A DNA stretch of 64,000 nt from CAWINY01 sp963837635 (GCA_963837635.1 CAWINY010000005.1:186001-250000), one strand, 5' to 3'. Counted from the first letter of the stretch, positions 32,422 to 41,682 are shown. The notes: generated by a model from the sequence alone, not told the origin. Numbers and translations: made by a program.

Positions 32422-33420
32422 ATGAAGCACAGCGTCATAGAGATTGCCCAATTCGTGGGCGGGCGTGTGGTGGGCGATGGGGCGCGGGAGATTTCCGGCA
32501 TTGCCCAGCCGGCAAGCGCCACCGTCGAGGATCTGGTTTTCGTCGAAGATCACGAACATCTGGCGGAAACGCTCGCCTCGCGCGCCGGCGCGGTGCTGGC
32601 CGGTGACTTTGCCCAGGGAGCCAGTGCGGCACAGCCGTTGCTGATCGTCAAAGATCCCCGGCTGGCATTTGCCCGCGCCGCCGCGCTGCTTGTGCCCGCG
32701 CAACGCTACGAGCCCGGAGTGCACTCCAGTGCCGTGGTCCATTCTTCGGTGAAGCTGGGCAAGTTTGTCACCGTTGAACCGAATGTCGTGTTGGCGCAAG
32801 GGGTCGTGATCGGCGACCGCACCCGCATTGGGCCGGGCACGGCGATCGGCCAAGACGTTCGCATCGGCGCCGATTGCGACTTGGCCGCCAATATCACCAT
32901 CTATCCGCTCACGACGATTGGAGATCACGTGGTGGTTCACGCCGGCGCCGTGCTCGGCGGGGATGGCTTTGGCTACGTGCGCGACCCGGCAACCGGCGCT
33001 TACGAAAAGTTCCCGCAGGTCGGTACGCTTGTGATCGAAGATGGGGTGGAAATCGGCTGCAATACCACGATCGATCGCGGTGCCCTGGGCACTACCACGA
33101 TCGGGCGGGGTACGAAGATCGACAACCTGGTGCACGTCGGGCACAACTGCCTTATTGGAAAGGACGTAGTGATCGTGGCGCAGACCGGAATTTCGGGAAG
33201 CTGCGTGATCGAAGATGACGTGATCATTGCCGGCCAGGTAGGCCTCGGGGATCATTGCCGCATCGAAGCCGGGGTGATCCTCGGAGGACAGTGCGGCGTG
33301 CTCCCTGGAAAGATTGTGCGCGGCAAAGGCGTGATGTTCTGGGGCACACCCGCGCGCCCGCTGCGCGGCTATTTGAAGGAGTTGGCAACGCTGGCCCGGC
33401 TGGCCAAAAAAGGGAAGTAG
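32422..33420 (+). CDS. lpxD: UDP-3-O-(3-hydroxyacyl)glucosamine N-acyltransferase
   Basis: The 332-residue protein has the N-terminal uridine-binding domain ('IAQFVGGRVVGDGAREISGIAQP') and a left-handed beta-helix of hexapeptide repeats from about residue 100. The catalytic His is in 'IDNLVHVGHNCLIGKD' near residue 240; 'GGDGFGYV' is the LpxD signature. It catalyses the third step of lipid A synthesis. lpxA/lpxC are not nearby. Confidence 0.96.
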   Translation: MKHSVIEIAQFVGGRVVGDGAREISGIAQPASATVEDLVFVEDHEHLAETLASRAGAVLAGDFAQGASAAQPLLIVKDPRLAFARAAALLVPAQRYEPGVHSSAVVHSSVKLGKFVTVEPNVVLAQGVVIGDRTRIGPGTAIGQDVRIGADCDLAANITIYPLTTIGDHVVVHAGAVLGGDGFGYVRDPATGAYEKFPQVGTLVIEDGVEIGCNTTIDRGALGTTTIGRGTKIDNLVHVGHNCLIGKDVVIVAQTGISGSCVIEDDVIIAGQVGLGDHCRIEAGVILGGQCGVLPGKIVRGKGVMFWGTPARPLRGYLKELATLARLAKKGK

Positions 33421-33467
33421 GGCAGGCGAAATCTACAGCAGCTCTGCAACTGCTGCGGCCTGAAGGT

Positions 33468-34085
33468 ATGGCTCTGATCGTCGTGGGTGGAAATTCGCGG
33501 AGCGTGGGGAAGACCAGCGTGGTTGCCGGACTGATCGCTGCTATCCCGGAGCGCAACTGGACCGCGGTCAAGATCGCGCAGTTCGGGCACGGCATCTGCG
33601 CCAGCCATGGCGGTGAGTGTGGCTGCTCGTCGGGCGTACTTCATGAGTATGTGATCGACGAGGAGCGCGACCGCGCCGGTGATTCCGACACCTCACGCTT
33701 TCTTCAGGCCGGCGCGCAACGGGCCTTGTGGGTGCGCACGCGGCAGGGCTTCCTGGCGTTGGCTATGCCTGAACTGCGCCAGCAGATCGAGGGCGCCGAG
33801 GATGTCATCATCGAGTCCAACAGCGTGATGCAGTACCTCCGCCCAGAGGTCTATCTCGCCGTGCTCGACCCCGGCACGGCGGACTTCAAACCCACGGCCA
33901 AGCACTTTCTCGACCGGGCAAGCGCAGTGATCGTGCACCAGACGAGTTCTTCACCGGCCTGGAAGGATGTATCGCTCAAACTGATCGCCGGCCGGCCGAG
34001 GTTCGGCATCCAGCCGCCACCTTATGTCACGCCGGAAATCATCGAGTACGTGCGCTCACGACTTTCCGCCAGCAGTGGCCAATGA
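33468..34085 (+). CDS. MobB-like P-loop NTPase
   Basis: Start at ATG 33468 gives 205 residues; the longer frame overlaps lpxD. Walker A lies at the N-terminus (GGNSRSVGKTSVVAGL), followed by 'WTAVKIAQFGHGIC' and a Cys-rich 'HGGECGCSSG'. It resembles MobB-type GTPases (molybdopterin guanine dinucleotide synthesis) and related KTI12-like P-loop proteins. 'EDVIIESNSVMQYLRPEVYLAVLD' fits the second half of that fold. The true substrate is unknown; the Cys/His cluster suggests metal or cofactor binding. Confidence 0.72.
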   Translation: MALIVVGGNSRSVGKTSVVAGLIAAIPERNWTAVKIAQFGHGICASHGGECGCSSGVLHEYVIDEERDRAGDSDTSRFLQAGAQRALWVRTRQGFLALAMPELRQQIEGAEDVIIESNSVMQYLRPEVYLAVLDPGTADFKPTAKHFLDRASAVIVHQTSSSPAWKDVSLKLIAGRPRFGIQPPPYVTPEIIEYVRSRLSASSGQ

Positions 34086-34089
34086 TCAA

Positions 34090-34109
34090 TGGCCAATGAT
34101 CATTGGCCA
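34090..34109. repeat. 20-base perfect palindrome
   Basis: TGGCCAATGATCATTGGCCA is fully self-complementary, five bases after the MobB-like stop, with a partial extra copy 'aatgatcaatggcca' overlapping it. It may be a hairpin at the transcript end or a dimeric protein site. Confidence 0.55.
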
Positions 34110-34204
34110 GTGCCACGAGTGTGCTGGCCACCGCCCACTGCCCACTGTCCACTAACTACTGACTTGCTGACGTTCCACCGCAGCTTGCTGTATTCTATGT
34201 TCCG

Positions 34205-34417
34205 GTGTTGATCCTGTATTCCATTCTTGTGTTGTCCGTGCTTACGCTGATCGGCGTGGCGATGGCGGTTTACTGGCGTGTTTGCAAGCACATGCGCGCC
34301 GGGATCCATGACGAGCGCGAGAGCCCTGGTTCGGCTCGCCGGGTCGGGATGCCGTCCCAGAGATCCCCGGAAACGCCACACTTACTCACCGGACGCAAGC
34401 GTCAGGCAAGCCTGTAG
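34205..34417 (+). CDS. Small single-pass membrane protein, hypothetical
   Basis: A 70-residue frame starting at GTG 34205 has one clear membrane helix (LILYSILVLSVLTLIGVAMAV in essence, residues about 2-23) followed by a basic, soluble tail. It precedes bioY by 31 bases on the same strand. The family is not recognised; the hydrophobic N-terminus supports a real gene, the tail less so. Confidence 0.45.
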   Translation: MLILYSILVLSVLTLIGVAMAVYWRVCKHMRAGIHDERESPGSARRVGMPSQRSPETPHLLTGRKRQASL

Positions 34418-34448
34418 CCCGTGGTTGAATTCAGCGAGAGAGAGACCT

Positions 34449-35018
34449 ATGCCAAGATCGACGACTCAGAGCATCAACCGTTTCCACGCTGATTCCTTTG
34501 CGCTTACGCGCCAAATCTTAGTCGTGATCGGCGCCAGCCTGTTGGTCGCGCTCTGCGCGCACCTCAGCCTGCCTCTGCCATTTACCCCCGTGCCGCTGAC
34601 TATGGCCAATTTTGGCGTGCTGGTGGTCGGGCTCACGCTGGGCAGCCGGCGCGGATTTGCCGCCCTGTGTCTGTATCTGCTCGAAGGCGCTGCCGGGCTT
34701 CCGGTCTTCAGCGGCGGCGCGCTGGGCGCGATCCATTTCTTCGGCCCTACTGGCGGCTACCTGATGGCCTATCCTCTGGTTGCGTTTCTCGCCGGGTTCA
34801 TCGCTGAGCGGGGGGCGCGTACGTTCTTGCGAACTGCCATCGCCTCTACCGTCGCCGAGATCGCCCTATTCATCCTGGGAGTGAGCTGGCTGGCGGCCAT
34901 CGCCCACGTCTCGATTGCACAGGCGGTCCACTTTGGCCTGTATCCGTTTGTTTTTGCTGAAGTCATTAAAGTTATGTCCGCGGCGGGTGTTGCCTGCCGG
35001 CTTCGGCGCTTCTTCTAA
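34449..35018 (+). CDS. bioY: BioY family biotin transporter S component
   Basis: From ATG 34449 the protein has 189 residues and six hydrophobic segments. The family signatures are 'LPFTPVPLTMANFGVLVVGLTLG', 'RGFAALCLYLLEGAAGLPVF' and 'GPTGGYLMAYPLVAFLAGFI'. BioY captures biotin in the inner membrane, alone or with an ECF module; no ECF genes adjoin. A purine-rich 'gagagagacc' precedes the start. Confidence 0.94.
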   Translation: MPRSTTQSINRFHADSFALTRQILVVIGASLLVALCAHLSLPLPFTPVPLTMANFGVLVVGLTLGSRRGFAALCLYLLEGAAGLPVFSGGALGAIHFFGPTGGYLMAYPLVAFLAGFIAERGARTFLRTAIASTVAEIALFILGVSWLAAIAHVSIAQAVHFGLYPFVFAEVIKVMSAAGVACRLRRFF

Positions 35019-35026
35019 GGAAAACT

Positions 35027-35908
35027 ATGGGCTCCAGCAGTGATGTTCGCGAAATTACCATTGCGCATAGTCCGGATTCGGACGACGCCTTCATGTTCTA
35101 CGGCCTGGCCACCAACAAGGTGCGGGTGCCGGGGCTGAAGTTCACGCACGTGCTGTGCGACATCGAGACGCTCAATCGTCGCGCGTGGGAAGGCGATGGT
35201 GTCTACGACGTCACCGCGATCTCGTTTCACGCCTATCCGTACCTTCAGGATACGTACGCATTGCTGCCCACCGGCGGCAGTGTCGGCGATGGCTACGGCC
35301 CCATGCTCGTCAGCTCGCACGCCCACACGCCGGACGAACTGAAGAGCTTAACGATTGCTGTTCCCGGCACCCTGACGACCGCGTATCTCGCCTTGAAGCT
35401 GTATGCGCCCGGCGTGAAGACCGAGGTGGTTCCGTTCGATCAGATCATCCCGCAAGTGATCGAGGGCAGGTACGAGGCCGGCCTGATCATCCATGAAGGC
35501 CAGCTTACTTATTCCAAGTCCGGTCTCTTCCGTCTCGTCGATCTCGGTAAGTGGTGGGGCGAAACCTACAAGCTGCCGCTACCGCTCGGGGGCAATGTCA
35601 TTCGCCGCAGCCTCGGGGCTCAACTGATGAGCACCGTCGGCGCCGCCATCCGGAAGAGCATTCAGTATTCGCTGGACCATCGCGAGGAAGCGCTGGACTA
35701 CGCCATGCAGTTCGCGCGCGACTTGGACCCGCAGCTTGCCGATAAGTTCGTGGGCATGTACGTAAACCAGCGCACGCTCGATTACGGCACCGACGGCCGC
35801 GAGGCCATCCGCCTGTTGCTCGATTCCGGCTTCAAGGCCGGCATTATTCCCCGGCAAGCCACGCTGGATTGGGTGGACGACGGCCGCGAGGTCCCAATTA
35901 CCGCGTAA
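35027..35908 (+). CDS. mqnD: 1,4-dihydroxy-6-naphthoate synthase (futalosine pathway)
   Basis: The 293-residue protein has the periplasmic-binding-protein-like fold of MqnA/MqnD, with 'IAHSPDSDDAFMFYGL' at the N-terminus and 'AISFHAYPYL', 'GGSVGDGYGPMLVS', 'LIIHEGQLTY' following. MqnD cleaves cyclic dehypoxanthinyl futalosine to dihydroxynaphthoate for menaquinone. The other mqn genes are not in the window. It starts 8 bases after bioY. Confidence 0.94.
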   Translation: MGSSSDVREITIAHSPDSDDAFMFYGLATNKVRVPGLKFTHVLCDIETLNRRAWEGDGVYDVTAISFHAYPYLQDTYALLPTGGSVGDGYGPMLVSSHAHTPDELKSLTIAVPGTLTTAYLALKLYAPGVKTEVVPFDQIIPQVIEGRYEAGLIIHEGQLTYSKSGLFRLVDLGKWWGETYKLPLPLGGNVIRRSLGAQLMSTVGAAIRKSIQYSLDHREEALDYAMQFARDLDPQLADKFVGMYVNQRTLDYGTDGREAIRLLLDSGFKAGIIPRQATLDWVDDGREVPITA

Positions 35909-35910
35909 TG

Positions 35911-35972
35911 CGTTCTCCGTTCCGCGTTCTCCGTTTTCCAGGGCGGGAAACGGAGAACGGATAACGGAAAAC
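35911..35972. repeat. 'gttctccgttttcc' inverted word-pair repeat, copy 2
   Basis: 'cgttctccgttccgcgttct' and 'ccgttttcc' face 'ggaaacggagaacggataac' and 'ggaaaacg', forming a hairpin between mqnD and the HAD gene, two bases before its ATG. Confidence 0.7.
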
Positions 35973-35973
35973 G

Positions 35974-36693
35974 ATGACGATCGCCCTCATGTCCACCAAG
36001 CTCCACGGCCAAACCCTGCTGATCGACGCCGACGACACGCTCTGGGCGAACAACCTCTACTTCGAGCGCGCGATTGCCGATTTCATCTCCTTTCTCAAGC
36101 ACAAGGAGTTTACCGGCGAACAGGTGCGTGATGTCTTGAATGACGTCGAGCGCGAGTGCATCGTGAAGCACGGCTACGGCCTGCACAGCTTTGCCCATGC
36201 CCTGGTGGATACCTTCGAGCGTCTCTCGCTCGAACCAATCACACCCGCTCTCCACCAAACCATCAACAGCTTCGCCCACGTCATTGCCGAGCACCCCATC
36301 GAAATGTTCGACGGCGTGGCGCAGACCCTGGATTACCTGGCCGCGCGCCATCATCTCATCCTGATGACCAAGGGCAACATCACCGAGCAGTCGGGCAAGA
36401 TCGAGCGCTCCGGGATCAAGCCGTATTTTTCCGCGGTCGAGATCGTCGCCGAAAAGGACCCGCCGACCTATCGCGACGTGGTTCAGAAATACGATTTGGC
36501 GCACGAACTCACCTGGATGGTCGGCAACAGCCCGCTCTCGGACATCAACCCGGCGCTGCAGATCGGCCTCAATGCCGTGTTCATCCCCAATGACTTGACC
36601 TGGATTTTGGAACACGCAGAAATCCGGAGCGACGGCGTGCGCGGCCGCCTGCTCGTTCTGGAGCGCTTCGATGAACTCGGGCAGCATTTCTAG
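35974..36693 (+). CDS. HAD superfamily hydrolase
   Basis: The 239-residue protein has HAD motif I as 'LLIDADDTLW' (nucleophile Asp near residue 18), motif II Thr/Lys in 'LILMTKGN', and motif III/IV in 'MVGNSPLSDINPAL'. The helical cap between motifs I and II fits the phosphoglycolate-phosphatase-like group, probably a small-molecule phosphatase in the cytosol. Its 3' end overlaps the HD-GYP gene start by about 20 bases. Confidence 0.88.
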   Translation: MTIALMSTKLHGQTLLIDADDTLWANNLYFERAIADFISFLKHKEFTGEQVRDVLNDVERECIVKHGYGLHSFAHALVDTFERLSLEPITPALHQTINSFAHVIAEHPIEMFDGVAQTLDYLAARHHLILMTKGNITEQSGKIERSGIKPYFSAVEIVAEKDPPTYRDVVQKYDLAHELTWMVGNSPLSDINPALQIGLNAVFIPNDLTWILEHAEIRSDGVRGRLLVLERFDELGQHF

Positions 36694-38098
36694 CGAAGCG
36701 GGAAGGGCTGCGCACAAACCCAGGCTGATGGCCCCACCCCGCATCAAGCTCACTAATATGCATCCCGATGCAAGCGCATTGCGGAAGCGCCTCTCCGTGT
36801 TAGGCTCGTTTTGCTCTGGCGATCTCCCCGGCCTAAACTGCGTGCAGGGGACTAACAAAAGAAATATTCGCAGCCTCCTGCTCACGTTTGAGGCTTTGGC
36901 GGAGCTGGGCTCGGAGATGACCGCTTCCCGCGACTTCTCCGAGACCGCACGCATCATTCTGGACGCGCTCTTGCAAGCCGTGGGCGCGCGAGAAGGTGCG
37001 TTGTTCACCTTCACGGTGCGCCCCGCCATCCTGACCTCGCTCGCCGTGCGCGGCTTCACCCAGGTTCCGTCATCGCTGTTCATCCCTTTGCTGCCCCGGC
37101 ACGTCAATTCGCTCGTCAACCTGCGCACCCCGCAGCCCCTGGCGACGGGCCACTATGCCGAGTATCTGACCACCAACGGCAACATCTCTCCGGAACTTTT
37201 CCGGGTCATCGCACCATTGCGGGTCGCCGGCCGCCTGGTTGGAATGGTTGCGTTGGGCCACCGGGATCAGGAGGGCCCCTACCATGACGAGGACCTCGAC
37301 GGACTCGGGCTCCTGGATCCTTATGTCGCGCTAGCCGTACACAATCACGAGCTGACACAGTCGCTGGAGCAGCGCATCAGCGACCACCTGCGCTTGCTCG
37401 GTTCCATGCACCAGTTCTATGACAACGCGCTGGAGGTCTTCGCCGCGGCCAGCGACATCAAGCATGTCAACGTGCGCGGCCACTCGGCCCGCGTGGCCCG
37501 TTACGCCGCCGGGATCAGCGAGGCCATGGGGCTGGATTCCACCGAGACGGCCGCGATCAAGGCGAGCGGTTATCTGCACGACATTGGCATGATCGCCGTG
37601 GACAAGGCCATTTTTGCCAAACCCGCGGCTCTCGACGAAAGAGAGTTCCGCGAGATGGCTGACCATACCGTAGTCGGCCATAGCATTGTCGCGGATGTGG
37701 AATTTCCCTGGGCGAATATCCCCGCGGTGGTGCGCGGACATCACGAGCGCGCCGACGGCTCCGGCTATCCCGATCATCTCCACGGCGACGAGATTAGCCT
37801 GCCCGCGCGCGTCGTCGCCGTGGCCGATATGTTTGATGCCCTCGTCAGTGAGCGCGCCTGGCGCCAGGCGATGAATCTGGGCAGCGCCCTGGCCGAGCTG
37901 GTGCGACTCACGCCCCAGAAACTGGATGCCGCCGCCGTGCAGGCTTTGCTCGTGCAGATTCGGCGCGACACCGTCGGCAGCAACTCGAAACCCTTCCTCG
38001 ACGAACGTGTGCTCTGTCTTCCGGGCGCCGCTGACATCGACAATTTCGCTTCCTTGCTGCAGTACAAGCTCAACAACGGCCGCGCCTACTCTGCGTGA
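36671..38098 (+). CDS. GAF and HD-GYP domain protein (putative cyclic di-GMP phosphodiesterase)
   Basis: Up to 475 residues. A GAF-like sensor spans about residues 85-230 ('ARIILDALLQAVGAREGALFTF', 'VAGRLVGMVALGHRD'); the HD-GYP domain follows with 'VNVRGHSARVARYAAGI', 'GYLHDIGMIAVDKAIFAKP' and 'VVRGHHERADGSGYPDHLHGDEI'. These keep the metal-binding His/Asp set and the GYP motif, so it likely degrades c-di-GMP in response to an unknown signal. The start at 36671 lies inside the HAD gene; ATG 36728 or 36758 are alternatives. Confidence 0.9.
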   Translation: MNSGSISSEAGRAAHKPRLMAPPRIKLTNMHPDASALRKRLSVLGSFCSGDLPGLNCVQGTNKRNIRSLLLTFEALAELGSEMTASRDFSETARIILDALLQAVGAREGALFTFTVRPAILTSLAVRGFTQVPSSLFIPLLPRHVNSLVNLRTPQPLATGHYAEYLTTNGNISPELFRVIAPLRVAGRLVGMVALGHRDQEGPYHDEDLDGLGLLDPYVALAVHNHELTQSLEQRISDHLRLLGSMHQFYDNALEVFAAASDIKHVNVRGHSARVARYAAGISEAMGLDSTETAAIKASGYLHDIGMIAVDKAIFAKPAALDEREFREMADHTVVGHSIVADVEFPWANIPAVVRGHHERADGSGYPDHLHGDEISLPARVVAVADMFDALVSERAWRQAMNLGSALAELVRLTPQKLDAAAVQALLVQIRRDTVGSNSKPFLDERVLCLPGAADIDNFASLLQYKLNNGRAYSA

Positions 38099-38235
38099 AT
38101 TTCAGCCCCAGAGGCGTGCATCATGGCGCGTAACGATCCCTCTCGGCTCTCCTGACCGGTGACGGGCCTGGCATCTTAACAATCACGAACACGATGGCAA
38201 AGGACAGATCGGCCCACGACTAACGGTATAAGCCA

Positions 38236-40005
38236 ATGAGCGACACTATTCCCAAGTTCGGCACGGCAACCGCTGAACGGAGCAGTCTGCGGGCGCGCTT
38301 GTTGGCGCGCGAAGAGCCGGTGTGGCTCACGCTGTCGATCCTCATCGGCCTGCTGTCGGGCGGGGCGGTGGTGTGCTTTCAGAGGTCAATTGCCTGGGCG
38401 CGTCTCGAATTGCTGGGACCGGCACTGCTGCCGCAGTGGCCCCGCGTGGTTCTCGCGCCGGCCCTCGCCGGGCTTGTCATTGCCGCACTCACCTTGTGGG
38501 TCTTCCCGCAAGTGCGTGGCAGCGGCGTCAACCAGACCAAAGCGGCACTTTACATCTACGACGGATACATCCCTTTTCGAACCGTGATTGGCAAGTTCCT
38601 GCTTTGCTCGCTGGCCATCGGCAGCGGGCAATCGCTGGGACCGGAAGACCCGTCGCTGCAGATCGGAGCGGGACTGGCCTCGCTGATCGGCCGCAAACTC
38701 AAGCTTTCGCGCGAGCGCGTGCGCTTAATTGCTCCCGTCGGTGCCGCTGCCGGTTTGGCCGCGGCCTTCAACGCGCCGGTCACGGCTGTCCTGTTCGTGA
38801 TCGAGGAGGTGGTTGGTCGCTGGTCTGTTGGAGTGCTCGGCGCCATCGTGTTGGCCGCCGTTTCCAGTTCTGTCGTAGAACGATGGTTCATGGGAGCGGC
38901 ACCGCTGTTCCGTATCCCGACGGTCGAACTGGTGCAGCCGCTCGAACTGCTGGCCTATGCCGCGCTGGGCGTAACCGGCGGAGCGGCATCGCTGGTGCTG
39001 GTGAAACTCATCGGCTGGTTGCGCCCACCGCTAAAGGCGATGCCACGCTGGACCCAGTTGTTGCAGCCCGCGCTCGCCGGATTAGCCGTGGGCCTCATTG
39101 GAACTCATTTTCCCCAAGTGATGGGCGCCGGCTACGACTTCATGGATCAGGCCATGCTCGGGCACTACACCTGGCAAATCCTGGGAATTCTTGCCGGGCT
39201 GAAGATTCTTGCCACCACGATTTCCTTCGTCAGCGGAACCCCCGGCGGCATGTTCGCCCCTACGCTGTTCATCGGATGCATGCTGGGTGCCGCCGTAGGG
39301 CGTGTTGAGCATCTGTTCATCCCGCACCTGAGCGGCTCCATCGGCTCGTACGCCCTGGTTGGGATGGGCACGCTTTTCGCAGGTTTTCTGCGGGCGCCGA
39401 TGACCTCCGTGTTCATGATCCTGGAGGTAAGCGGCGACTATTCCATCATCCTGCCGGTCATCGTCTCGAATACGATCGCCTATCTGATCTCGCGCACTTT
39501 CCAGCCCACCCCGATCTTCGACCTGCTCACACGGCAGGATGGACTGGACCTGCCATCTCTGGAAGAAGAACGCGAGGTCCCCGTGCTGCGCGTCGAGGAC
39601 GCCATGCGCCCCGCGCTTGGCCCGGTATTGCAGATCGAGCACACGGTGGCCGAGGCGCTGGCACGAGTCGAGAACCATATGGAGCCTGCGTACCTGGTGT
39701 CTGCCGGGAACACGGCCTGGCTCATGATCACCAAGGAGGCCTTGCAGTCGCTCGCCACTGAGGGCCAAGCTCAGGCGACGCTCAGGAGCGTGCTCACTGC
39801 TTCCATCTCGCTCTCGTGGGAGTGCCCGTTGCCCAACGGCGCGCTGCCGCGGATTCATCCCGACCAGCCCTTGGACGCCGTTCTGCGCGAGTTGGGTGAC
39901 CTGCCTTTCCTGCCTGTAGTCCACCGCGCGAATTTCTCCCGCTTGGAGGGGATCGTCGCGCTCGCAGATATTTTGGCGGCCTACAAACGTGCTGGGAAGG
40001 AGTAG
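38236..40005 (+). CDS. CLC family chloride channel/transporter with C-terminal CBS-like region
   Basis: The 589-residue protein has about ten membrane helices. CLC ion-path motifs appear in divergent form: GSGVN (for GSGIP), 'GPEDPSLQIGAG' (for GxEGP, Glu kept) and 'GGMFAPTLFIGCMLG' (GxFxP). About residues 445-585 form a soluble tail with two CBS-like repeats ('VEDAMRPALGPVLQIEHTVAEAL', 'RIHPDQPLDAVLREL'). It is likely an anion/proton exchanger gated by nucleotides. The GSGVN change alters the central anion site and may affect selectivity. Confidence 0.9.
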   Translation: MSDTIPKFGTATAERSSLRARLLAREEPVWLTLSILIGLLSGGAVVCFQRSIAWARLELLGPALLPQWPRVVLAPALAGLVIAALTLWVFPQVRGSGVNQTKAALYIYDGYIPFRTVIGKFLLCSLAIGSGQSLGPEDPSLQIGAGLASLIGRKLKLSRERVRLIAPVGAAAGLAAAFNAPVTAVLFVIEEVVGRWSVGVLGAIVLAAVSSSVVERWFMGAAPLFRIPTVELVQPLELLAYAALGVTGGAASLVLVKLIGWLRPPLKAMPRWTQLLQPALAGLAVGLIGTHFPQVMGAGYDFMDQAMLGHYTWQILGILAGLKILATTISFVSGTPGGMFAPTLFIGCMLGAAVGRVEHLFIPHLSGSIGSYALVGMGTLFAGFLRAPMTSVFMILEVSGDYSIILPVIVSNTIAYLISRTFQPTPIFDLLTRQDGLDLPSLEEEREVPVLRVEDAMRPALGPVLQIEHTVAEALARVENHMEPAYLVSAGNTAWLMITKEALQSLATEGQAQATLRSVLTASISLSWECPLPNGALPRIHPDQPLDAVLRELGDLPFLPVVHRANFSRLEGIVALADILAAYKRAGKE

Positions 40006-40121
40006 TACTCAGTAGTCAGGTCCCAAGGCATCTTACGCCCGATCCACCCCATCTAAAATTAGGAATTCCCGCGAAATCAAGAATCTCGGATGCAGGCAAT
40101 CATCGCGGGCGAGGGAAGAGT

Positions 40122-41183
40122 ATGAAGAAGCTATGGACGATTGTTACTGCGCTCCTTCTGAGCGGCAGCCTTGCGTATGCAGCGCAGTCGAGGACGGAGG
40201 TTGTGGACCGAGCAGACGCCGCGGCCAAAGTGCTGAAGGAGATCATGGCCGCGTCTGACAAGGGCATCCCGCAGGAAGTCATGGCAAGCGCGAAGTGCGT
40301 CGCTGTAGTGCCATCGATGATGAAGGGCGGCTTCATATTCGGGGCGAACTACGGACGCGGCGTCGCCACCTGCCAAGCCGCCAAAGGCTGGAGCGCCCCG
40401 GCCCCATTCGTGATTGAGGGCGGAAGCTGGGGCCTGCAGATCGGCGGCCAAGCAGTGGACCTGGTCATGCTAGTGGTGAACCAGCACGGCATGGACCAAC
40501 TGCTGAATAGCAAATTCAAGATCGGCGCCGATGTCTCCGGTGCGGCCGGTCCGGTGGGACGAGAGGCTTCAGCCAGCACCGACTGGAAGATGCGCGCCGA
40601 AGTGCTGACCTATTCAAGGGCACGGGGCCTCTTTGCCGGAGTGACTCTCAATGGCGCGGCCGTCAAGCAGGACGACGACTCCACCAACGCGTTGTATGGC
40701 AAGCTGCTTCCTTTCGACCGCATCCTGCGTGGCGGCGTGCCCGCCCCGGCAGGTACACAGGGGTTTATCCGCGAAGTCGCCATGTATGAGCGGGAGGCAA
40801 AGGCCGCCCAGGGCGAAAGTGCCGCGGCCAAGCCTTCGACCAGCAGCGCCGCGACAGCGAGTTCTCCATCCCAACAGACCGGAACCAGCGGCGCCATTGG
40901 TGGCAGCACGAATCCACAATCCTCTGCTGCAGGCACGGCGACCGAACAGAAGGACACCAGTAGCGCCGCGGCGTCGTCTTCCGATGTGCAATCGGATATT
41001 CAGAAGGCTCTGAATCAGAGCAGTGGGCTGCCTTCCAGCAACATTGAGGTGGATGTTAGCGATACGACTGTGATTCTGAGCGGCAACGTGCCAACTTCCT
41101 CGGATAAGGCCACGGCGGCCCGCATCGCTCGGGAACACGCCGGGAATCGCCAGGTGGACGATTCGAATCTGACGGTCAAGTAA
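40122..41183 (+). CDS. Exported SYLF (Ysc84) domain protein with C-terminal BON domain
   Basis: The 353-residue protein has a signal peptide (cleavage near AYA-AQ), a SYLF/Ysc84 lipid-binding domain (about 25-220, 'KGIPQEVMASAKCVAVVPSM', 'GGFIFGANYGRGVATC'), a Ser/Thr/Ala-rich linker (about 225-285) and a BON-type domain at the end ('VQSDIQKALNQ', 'IEVDVSDTTVILSGNVPTSSDKATAARIA'). Both domains bind lipid or membrane surfaces, suggesting an envelope-stabilising protein. The gene follows a spacer with no clear partner. Confidence 0.88.
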   Translation: MKKLWTIVTALLLSGSLAYAAQSRTEVVDRADAAAKVLKEIMAASDKGIPQEVMASAKCVAVVPSMMKGGFIFGANYGRGVATCQAAKGWSAPAPFVIEGGSWGLQIGGQAVDLVMLVVNQHGMDQLLNSKFKIGADVSGAAGPVGREASASTDWKMRAEVLTYSRARGLFAGVTLNGAAVKQDDDSTNALYGKLLPFDRILRGGVPAPAGTQGFIREVAMYEREAKAAQGESAAAKPSTSSAATASSPSQQTGTSGAIGGSTNPQSSAAGTATEQKDTSSAAASSSDVQSDIQKALNQSSGLPSSNIEVDVSDTTVILSGNVPTSSDKATAARIAREHAGNRQVDDSNLTVK

Positions 41184-41205
41184 GTGGCCAGTGGTCGGTG
41201 GGCAG

Positions 41206-41330
41206 TAAAACCAACAACGGATTCAAACGGATTCAGACGGATCAGGGAAACGGGTAAGAGAAGCACGGCCAAACAGCATTCGTTGGTTTTTACAAATCCG
41301 TTTACATCCGTCTCAATCCGCTGTTGTTTT
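41206..41330. repeat. 'ggattcaaacggattcagacgg' word-pair repeat
   Basis: 'acggattcaaacggattcag' and 'acggatcagg' face 'aaatccgtttacatccgtct' and 'caatccgctgttg' about 60 bases later. It lies between the SYLF and DUF167 genes. A 'ggccactggccac'-like word flanks both sides (41186 and 41335). Confidence 0.7.
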
Positions 41331-41373
41331 CTTCTGGCCACTAGCCACTGACCACTGCTGCTACAATCCCGCC

Positions 41374-41682
41374 GTGGCTCTTGTTCAAGACACATCCCAG
41401 GGCGCGACTTTTGTCGTGAAGGTCCATCCGCGCGCGCGCAAGAACGCCGTGGCCGGCGAGGTGGGGGACGCGCTGAAGCTGTCCTTGACCGCGCCTCCGG
41501 TGGAAGGCAAGGCCAACGAAGCCTGCGTGAGATTCCTGGCCGAGGCTTTGGGAGTTGCGCGCTCCTCGGTTTGCATAGTCGCCGGCGAGACCAGCCGGCA
41601 GAAGGTGATCCGCGTCGCCGGCATGAGTGCCGACGAAGTGCGCCGGCGGCTGGGGCTGCAAGAGGCCGCTGATCTCCGCTGA
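41374..41682 (+). CDS. DUF167/YggU family protein
   Basis: The 102-residue protein has the whole DUF167 domain: 'FVVKVHPRARKNAVAGEVGDALKLSLTAPPVEGKANEACVRFLA' in two parts and 'SRQKVIRVAGMSADEVRRRL'. Function is unknown; the small alpha/beta fold is widespread. Start is GTG 41374. The last codons (EAADLR) come from the start of the repeat at 41664, so its C-terminus is repeat-encoded. Confidence 0.88.
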   Translation: MALVQDTSQGATFVVKVHPRARKNAVAGEVGDALKLSLTAPPVEGKANEACVRFLAEALGVARSSVCIVAGETSRQKVIRVAGMSADEVRRRLGLQEAADLR

